Position numbers and translations under genes: made by a program. Positions 13,224-16,895 of a stretch of DNA of 16,895 nt are shown in pieces (position 1 is the stretch's first letter; each line of letters starts with the position of its first letter). The notes beneath the pieces were generated by a model. That model saw nothing but the letters and a program-made list of their open reading frames with translations. It made no database searches and was not told where the DNA came from. The stretch is from NCBI GenBank assembly GCA_038729325.1, contig JAVYSG010000028.1, positions 1 through 16,895 on the forward strand, in the 5' to 3' direction. This stretch comes from UBA509 sp038729325 (GTDB taxonomy: Archaea > Thermoplasmatota > Thermoplasmata > Thermoplasmatales > Thermoplasmataceae).

Positions 13224-15930
13224 AATCCATTTCCCCGTTCAGTATTGCCCTTATGAGATCATCCTCATTCGTGTAAGTTACATCAAGGAGGCGGGATGCC
13301 GTCTCGGGTCCTATGCCTCTCGCAGCCATTACAGTTATAGCCTGCATTCCGCGCTCCCTTACCAGGTGGGCGTTTTTCATAAGGCGTTTTCTTGTCTTAA
13401 TTCCATCAGGGTCCTCATCTCTGGATTTGTCAAGCAGGTTCTTCTCGAAGGGTGAAAGTGAGGCAACAAGAGAACTTCCACAGGATGGGCACCTTATGCT
13501 TTTGATATCTCTTATCTTCAACGTCCTCACGTTGCCGCAAGATGTGCAGTAAAGGATAGTTTCCTCGTTCAAGAGTCTCTTCTTCACAGCATCAAGGATG
13601 CTCCGGGTAGGTTTCAGAGGGGCAACCCTCTCCGAATAATGTGTGAGGAATACATCAGAACTTTCAGAGATGTCATCCTTCATGGAGAATTCAATATCGC
13701 CTGATCTTATGCCTCTCAGGTACTTTTCGAGAGATGTGAGATCCATGTAGTCGGATACAAGCTTCCTGATGGAATCCCTGTAGACCGGTGTATCATAATA
13801 GGCGTCGACAATCTTCTCAAATCTTATTCTGCCCATATCTGCATCGTTGGCTATGAGACCGAACTTGCGGGCTTCATAAAGAAACACAGAATTGAAAAAC
13901 CTGGATCTTCTGGCTGATCCTGATATGTACTGATAAAGTCTGTCAGGATCAATGCTGAGTATAATCCTTCTGACATCGTTTGACCTGATAATGCGTGACG
14001 ACCTTATGTAGAAATGATATGGTGAATAGTCCGTTTCAACGCTCTCCCCAGTGATTCCGGACAGGATGCTGGAGAATATTTCAGCAAGTGCGAAATTCCC
14101 CCTGGTTCCAAGTAGTACCTGAACAATGATCTCATTGGCCTTTGTCTCAATAACAGTGCGTTTCATGGTGGCTGAATCCTTGGAATACCAGTCCTCCAGA
14201 AGTTTCCTGGAGTCGCCTTCCACGAAATCCGGTACATACCTGTTTTCCCTGTTCTGGGAAACCTTCTCAGTGACATCAAGAAGCACCGGTATCTCCTCAC
14301 CTGACCATTTTGGTGCTATGGCTGCAGTGGGAAACGGTTCAACCAGTATCCTGTCATTATCAATCCTTATGGTTCTCCAAGTTGACCCGCGTATGACGAA
14401 ATAAGAGCCCGGCTCAATTTCATTTACCACATACCTTTCATCCAGCGTCCCGATAAATTTCCGGTTTATCTGGTCAATGACCTTGAAGTTCTTTTCGCTG
14501 GGTATCATGGATATGTTCTCCAGGAAATAGTTCAGGACCCCTCTCCTCTTTCTGATCCTGCCATCCTGAAAAAATATCTTGCCGGTGCGTGCAAGGAAGT
14601 CCAGTGTCGAATCATATTCCTCCCGGCTCAGGTTCCTGAAAGGATATGCTCCTGTGACCACATTAAAGAAATTGTCTGCATCTATTTCACTGAAAAATTT
14701 GGCTTCGGACAGCACCTGGTTTGCAACTGTTGCAAGTGAATTTTCCCGGATTGCAATATCCTCAAGATGACCTTCCATTATGTATGAAACTATGGCACTG
14801 GCCTCCTCCAGTTCTATTATGTCACTGCAGACAATGTTGCCAAGAGATATCCTGTCGAGGCTGTGCCCGGATCTGCCCACTCTCTGTATCAGCTTATTGA
14901 TCTGCCTCGGGGAGTTGAACTGCAGAACGAGATCTGCAGATCCTATGTCAATCCCAAGTTCCAGTGAGGACGTGCATATTAGGGCCTTTATCTTTCCTGC
15001 CTTGAAGTCCTTCTCTGCACTCTCTCTGGCATCACGGGACAGGGACCCGTGATGCACCTGTATTGGTGGGTCCTGAAGGTAAAGCCTCAACCTGAATGCA
15101 ATATCCTCTGCGGAGCTTCTAGTGTTGACGAAAACCAGTGTTCCCCGGTGCTTTTGGATCAGATCCCACATATGCAGAATGGCACCTGCATATCCCTCAT
15201 CGCATCCCATTATGCCGGCCACTGCCTCATCTGCCCTCGAAGGAACCCCAATCTGTATTGACATGCGCTTCTTCAGCCCGGATCTTGAAACGTAAGGCGT
15301 GTTTCCGGGAGAAAGGAATCTGGCAAGATCATCCTCATTTCCAACAGTGGCGGAGAGACCGATTCTCTGAAAGTTTCCCGCCAGTTCCCTGAGCCGTTCA
15401 ACGGCTATGGCAAACTGTGAACCGCGTTCATTCTGAGCCGTTTCGTGAAGCTCATCCACAATAAGGAAGCGAACGTGTGAGACGATTTCCCGGAGTCTCT
15501 TTCCATTGAGGAGAATCTGCAGAGATTCAGGAGTTGTAATAAGAATATCCCCAGGATTCTTAACTATTTCCCTCCTGTCAGCATCGGTGATATCACTGTG
15601 CCGCACCTGAATGCGGACACCAAGTTCCCTACCGTATTCCCTGAGCCTGTCAAGAAGGTCTCTGTTCAGTGCCCTGAGCGGTGTTATGAATAGTGTGGAT
15701 ACAGGCTGCGGTTTTTCCGACAGAATCCTGTGGAAGATAGGAAGTATGGCTGCCTCAGTTTTTCCGCTGCCTGTAGGTGAGAGCAGAAGAACGTTCTCCC
15801 CCTTCAGGATATGAGGGATAACATCCTGTTGCGGATCGGTCGGATCCAGAATTCCCTTCTTCAGGAGCATTTCCCTGATTTTGGGATTAAGCTGATCGAA
15901 AACTGATAGATTCTCTGCATTATTTTCCAA
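13195..15930 (-). CDS. lhr: Lhr-family superfamily-2 DNA/RNA helicase
   Basis: A 911-residue ATP-dependent helicase of the Lhr class, which translocates 3' to 5' and is linked to repair of stalled forks. It shows Walker A SPTGSGKTEAA (51-61), TPLRALNRDL (Ia), TTPESLQILL (Ib/Ic), VDELHE (159-163, motif II), GLSATVGN (III), VFVNTRSSAE (IV), LICTSSLELGIDIG (V) and QRVGRSGH (VI). The C-terminal region holds a four-cysteine zinc ribbon (CTSCGN...CPSCGS, about 795-818). Close to the end, GIGPETASRLLDVTYTNEDDL suggests a helix-hairpin-helix. The 911-residue length fits an archaeal Lhr, much shorter than 1500-residue bacterial Lhr. TTG 15930 is chosen because GTGAT (15934-15938) ends 3-5 nt upstream. 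It leads the cluster with Toprim and rnz. Confidence 0.9.
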   Translation of the reverse strand: MENNAENLSVFDQLNPKIREMLLKKGILDPTDPQQDVIPHILKGENVLLLSPTGSGKTEAAILPIFHRILSEKPQPVSTLFITPLRALNRDLLDRLREYGRELGVRIQVRHSDITDADRREIVKNPGDILITTPESLQILLNGKRLREIVSHVRFLIVDELHETAQNERGSQFAIAVERLRELAGNFQRIGLSATVGNEDDLARFLSPGNTPYVSRSGLKKRMSIQIGVPSRADEAVAGIMGCDEGYAGAILHMWDLIQKHRGTLVFVNTRSSAEDIAFRLRLYLQDPPIQVHHGSLSRDARESAEKDFKAGKIKALICTSSLELGIDIGSADLVLQFNSPRQINKLIQRVGRSGHSLDRISLGNIVCSDIIELEEASAIVSYIMEGHLEDIAIRENSLATVANQVLSEAKFFSEIDADNFFNVVTGAYPFRNLSREEYDSTLDFLARTGKIFFQDGRIRKRRGVLNYFLENISMIPSEKNFKVIDQINRKFIGTLDERYVVNEIEPGSYFVIRGSTWRTIRIDNDRILVEPFPTAAIAPKWSGEEIPVLLDVTEKVSQNRENRYVPDFVEGDSRKLLEDWYSKDSATMKRTVIETKANEIIVQVLLGTRGNFALAEIFSSILSGITGESVETDYSPYHFYIRSSRIIRSNDVRRIILSIDPDRLYQYISGSARRSRFFNSVFLYEARKFGLIANDADMGRIRFEKIVDAYYDTPVYRDSIRKLVSDYMDLTSLEKYLRGIRSGDIEFSMKDDISESSDVFLTHYSERVAPLKPTRSILDAVKKRLLNEETILYCTSCGNVRTLKIRDIKSIRCPSCGSSLVASLSPFEKNLLDKSRDEDPDGIKTRKRLMKNAHLVRERGMQAITVMAARGIGPETASRLLDVTYTNEDDLIRAILNGEMDYAKNRRFWD

Positions 15931-16309
15931 TGAACATCACATTTTTAAACAGTCTATTCCAGACATCCCATGAGCTTTATTGCCCTGAGGAATGATAGTT
16001 CTTATTAAACAGCGATATTACTGGAGATTTCACGCGTTGAACAAGCTGCAACCATTCCTGTCCTGTATTTATAAGGCTGAACCTCCTTATTTTTATTGCG
16101 GAACTCATCTGTCATTAATACGAAACCTGCAGAAATGGGGTTAGAATTTGATATAACGGTGTTAATGCAAGGACAGGAAATGTTGCATTTCTGAACGCAC
16201 TCAAGAATCAAAGATCATTTTCAGAACCATAAAGATCCGATTCTTCCCTGCATACTGAGAAACGGATCGTTTTTATTTCATAAAAAAAGACAATTAAATC
16301 ATACTACGA
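15931..16309. other. Gene-poor interval between lhr and the micropeptide gene
   Basis: About 380 bases hold no convincing gene. A 68-codon open frame on the minus strand (16005-16211, four cysteines near its start) has no ribosome binding site or recognisable family. A TATA-like element (GTATTTATAAGG, about 16064-16075, plus strand) has no plausible downstream gene apart from a 20-codon frame at 16135-16194. Two short AT-rich stretches at 15941-15949 and 15975-15982 might feed lhr. I see no repeat, IS end or tRNA. Confidence 0.4.
16282..16288 (-). terminator. T7 run terminator after the Asp-rich micropeptide gene
   Basis: On the minus strand this is TTTTTTT, 22 nt after the micropeptide stop. 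Archaeal RNA polymerase terminates at such T-runs without needing a strong hairpin. It would end a transcript of roughly 110-115 nt. Confidence 0.5.
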
Positions 16310-16381
16310 TCAGTTGTCATCATCATCGTCATCGTAGTCGTCATCATCGTCGTAGTCGCGTCTCTTCACGAAGTTAACCAA
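16310..16381 (-). CDS. Asp-rich micropeptide (23 aa)
   Basis: TTG 16381 opens a 24-codon frame ending at TGA 16310-16312. The start is decided by an excellent Shine-Dalgarno sequence, GGAGGTG at 16389-16395, 7 nt upstream. The product begins VNFVKRRDY, a short hydrophobic and basic head, followed by runs of five and six Asp separated by Tyr; 12 of 23 residues are Asp. The codons alternate GAC and GAT, so this is not a simple DNA repeat of one triplet. A TATA box lies about 25 nt before a predicted start near 16395, and a T7 run lies downstream. Likely functions are open: metal or polycation binding, or interaction with a basic partner such as a ribosomal surface. I recognise no family with certainty. 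Confidence 0.6.
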   Translation of the reverse strand: MVNFVKRRDYDDDDDYDDDDDDN

Positions 16382-16416
16382 TGGTGAGCACCTCCGATAC
16401 CAGCAGAGTCAACCAA

Positions 16417-16424
16417 TATTTATA
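16417..16424 (-). promoter_or_regulatory. TATA box of the Asp-rich micropeptide gene
   Basis: Minus strand TATAAATA, preceded by GAAAAG (16425-16430) in the BRE position. It is centred about 25-27 nt upstream of a predicted transcript start near 16395, immediately before the ribosome binding site. The element is textbook-like, which supports the small gene. Confidence 0.65.
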
Positions 16425-16498
16425 CTTTTCATCCATATACCATTAGGTTCCGGATCCAGAGCCTTTTATTTTTGACACTGACCCCACTTCAATCTGAA

Positions 16499-16510
16499 AA
16501 ATATATTATA
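16499..16510 (+). promoter_or_regulatory. TATA box of the 16536 gene and tRNA-Ser
   Basis: AAATATATTATA, centred about 31 nt before ATG 16536, giving an expected near-leaderless transcript. No similar element precedes the tRNA directly, so this promoter may serve both genes. Confidence 0.6.
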
Positions 16511-16535
16511 ACCTATCAAATTACGTTGTGGTAGC

Positions 16536-16697
16536 ATGGGGGATAAATTAGCTGAGGTGGAGATTTCGAAGGATGGGGAGATGTATTATGCAACAATAAC
16601 GCTTCCGTCCGGTGAAGTAATAACTCTGGAAAATGAGGATTTTGAAGAGATTTTAGAACAGGTTGCCAACGATCTTCAAGACCGCTTCAGCTCCTGA
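16536..16697 (+). CDS. Small acidic protein (53 aa) abutting tRNA-Ser
   Basis: ATG 16536 to TGA 16695-16697 encodes 53 residues with a strongly protein-like pattern: DKLAEVEISKDGEMYYATIT then LPSGEVITLENEDFEEILEQVANDLQDRF. Alternating strands (VEIS, YYATIT, GEVITL) are followed by an acidic amphipathic helix, so a small beta-beta-alpha fold is plausible. About a quarter of residues are Asp or Glu. There is no Shine-Dalgarno sequence; the TATA box 31 nt upstream fits a near-leaderless mRNA. The stop codon ends at 16697 and tRNA-Ser begins at 16698, leaving no spacer. I recognise no family, and length alone keeps confidence moderate. Confidence 0.65.
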   Translation: MGDKLAEVEISKDGEMYYATITLPSGEVITLENEDFEEILEQVANDLQDRFSS

Positions 16698-16779
16698 GCG
16701 GGGATGGCCCAGCGGTACGGCGGCAGCCTGCTAAGCTGTTTCTCGAATGAGAGCGAGGGTTCGAATCCCTCTCCCCGCG
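16698..16779 (+). tRNA. tRNA-Ser (anticodon GCU)
   Basis: A complete cloverleaf: acceptor GCGGGGA with TCCCCGC, anticodon loop CTGCTAA with anticodon GCT (reads AGC/AGU), a long variable arm (TCTC-GAAT-GAGA), as expected for serine, and T arm GAGGG-TTCGAAT-CCCTC. The discriminator is G at 16779. CCA is not encoded and there is no intron. The first base directly follows the stop codon of the upstream 53-codon gene, and the preceding 40 nt have no TATA box, so I infer co-transcription and processing by RNase P at the stop codon. Confidence 0.95.
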
Positions 16780-16895
16780 CTAGCATTTAGGTTCGTATTA
16801 AAACCCAATTTACACAAAGCATGTGAAAGGGTTCAGACTAGTTCCGGCCTTAATCCCAAGGCATTTGCAGTTAATTGCCAGAGTTTTTCCTGGAG
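16780..16895. other. Window end after tRNA-Ser, nothing recognised
   Basis: The last 116 bases have no recognisable gene, repeat or strong T-run terminator within the first 50 nt after the tRNA. A short T5 run lies near the end (around 16884-16888). Confidence 0.3.

Noticed and set aside
16005..16211. 68-codon minus-strand frame with four cysteines near its start
   Set aside because: The cysteine spacing is not a standard zinc motif, there is no ribosome binding site or TATA at the right distance, and the sequence has no recognised family. It was not kept as a gene, though a decayed mobile-element fragment remains possible.
16310..16381. Asp-rich coding run as a simple GAY repeat with no gene
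   Set aside because: GAC and GAT are mixed and interrupted by Tyr codons, and promoter, Shine-Dalgarno and terminator all fit a gene, so I kept it as a gene with moderate confidence.
1..16895. CRISPR array, rRNA genes, intact insertion sequences
   Set aside because: No regularly spaced direct repeats, rRNA-like blocks or transposase frames with inverted ends were seen by eye.

Overview
The window looks like a piece of chromosome from a Thermoplasmatales-type (Thermoplasmatota) archaeon. This rests on archaeal TATA boxes with leaderless or near-leaderless starts, frequent GTG/TTG starts, tRNA genes without encoded CCA, archaeal-type Lhr, dUTPase/Dcd and small Toprim proteins, ScpB, and a tyrosine integrase whose text resembles the Thermoplasma/Ferroplasma kind. 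The assignment is made by eye from protein family signatures, not from a search.

Layout. 1-2070 is a decayed accessory patch: a frameshifted small membrane or exported protein (358-616) and a broken tyrosine integrase on the minus strand (665-1937), just past the 3' end of tRNA-Cys(GCA) (2071-2142, minus). 2250-7659 runs on the plus strand: a DUF309 protein, asparaginyl-tRNA synthetase, uroporphyrinogen decarboxylase (hemE), an unknown small protein with its own promoter, ferrochelatase (hemH), and a GTPase-dead EF-Tu-like protein 1 nt after hemH. 7646-9428 on the minus strand holds scpB and purD, overlapping each other. From a shared divergent promoter region at 9429-9527, an NCS1 nucleobase permease, a dUTPase/dCTP-deaminase-family protein and an SRPBCC protein run right. 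They meet head-on a minus-strand cluster of an Lhr-type helicase, a small Toprim protein and RNase Z (11812-15930). 15931-16309 has no convincing gene. The right end holds a 23-codon Asp-rich micropeptide gene (minus), a 53-codon acidic gene (plus), and tRNA-Ser(GCU), which begins at the base after that gene's stop codon.

How the genes fit together. hemE and hemH suggest haem made through porphyrin intermediates (uroporphyrinogen to coproporphyrin, then iron insertion). Most archaea instead use the sirohaem-dependent route. The permease/dUTPase pair (ATGA overlap) suggests pyrimidine salvage and dUTP control. Lhr, Toprim and RNase Z form a nucleic-acid processing cluster. Two convergent gene pairs overlap at their 3' ends, so little space is left for terminators there.

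The strongest items for a second look are the Asp-rich micropeptide with its own promoter, ribosome binding site and T-run, the small acidic gene abutting tRNA-Ser, the GTPase-dead EF-Tu paralogue in the hemH operon, the dCTP-deaminase-family protein lacking the deaminase glutamate, and the integrase relic whose reading frame can be reconstructed lesion by lesion.
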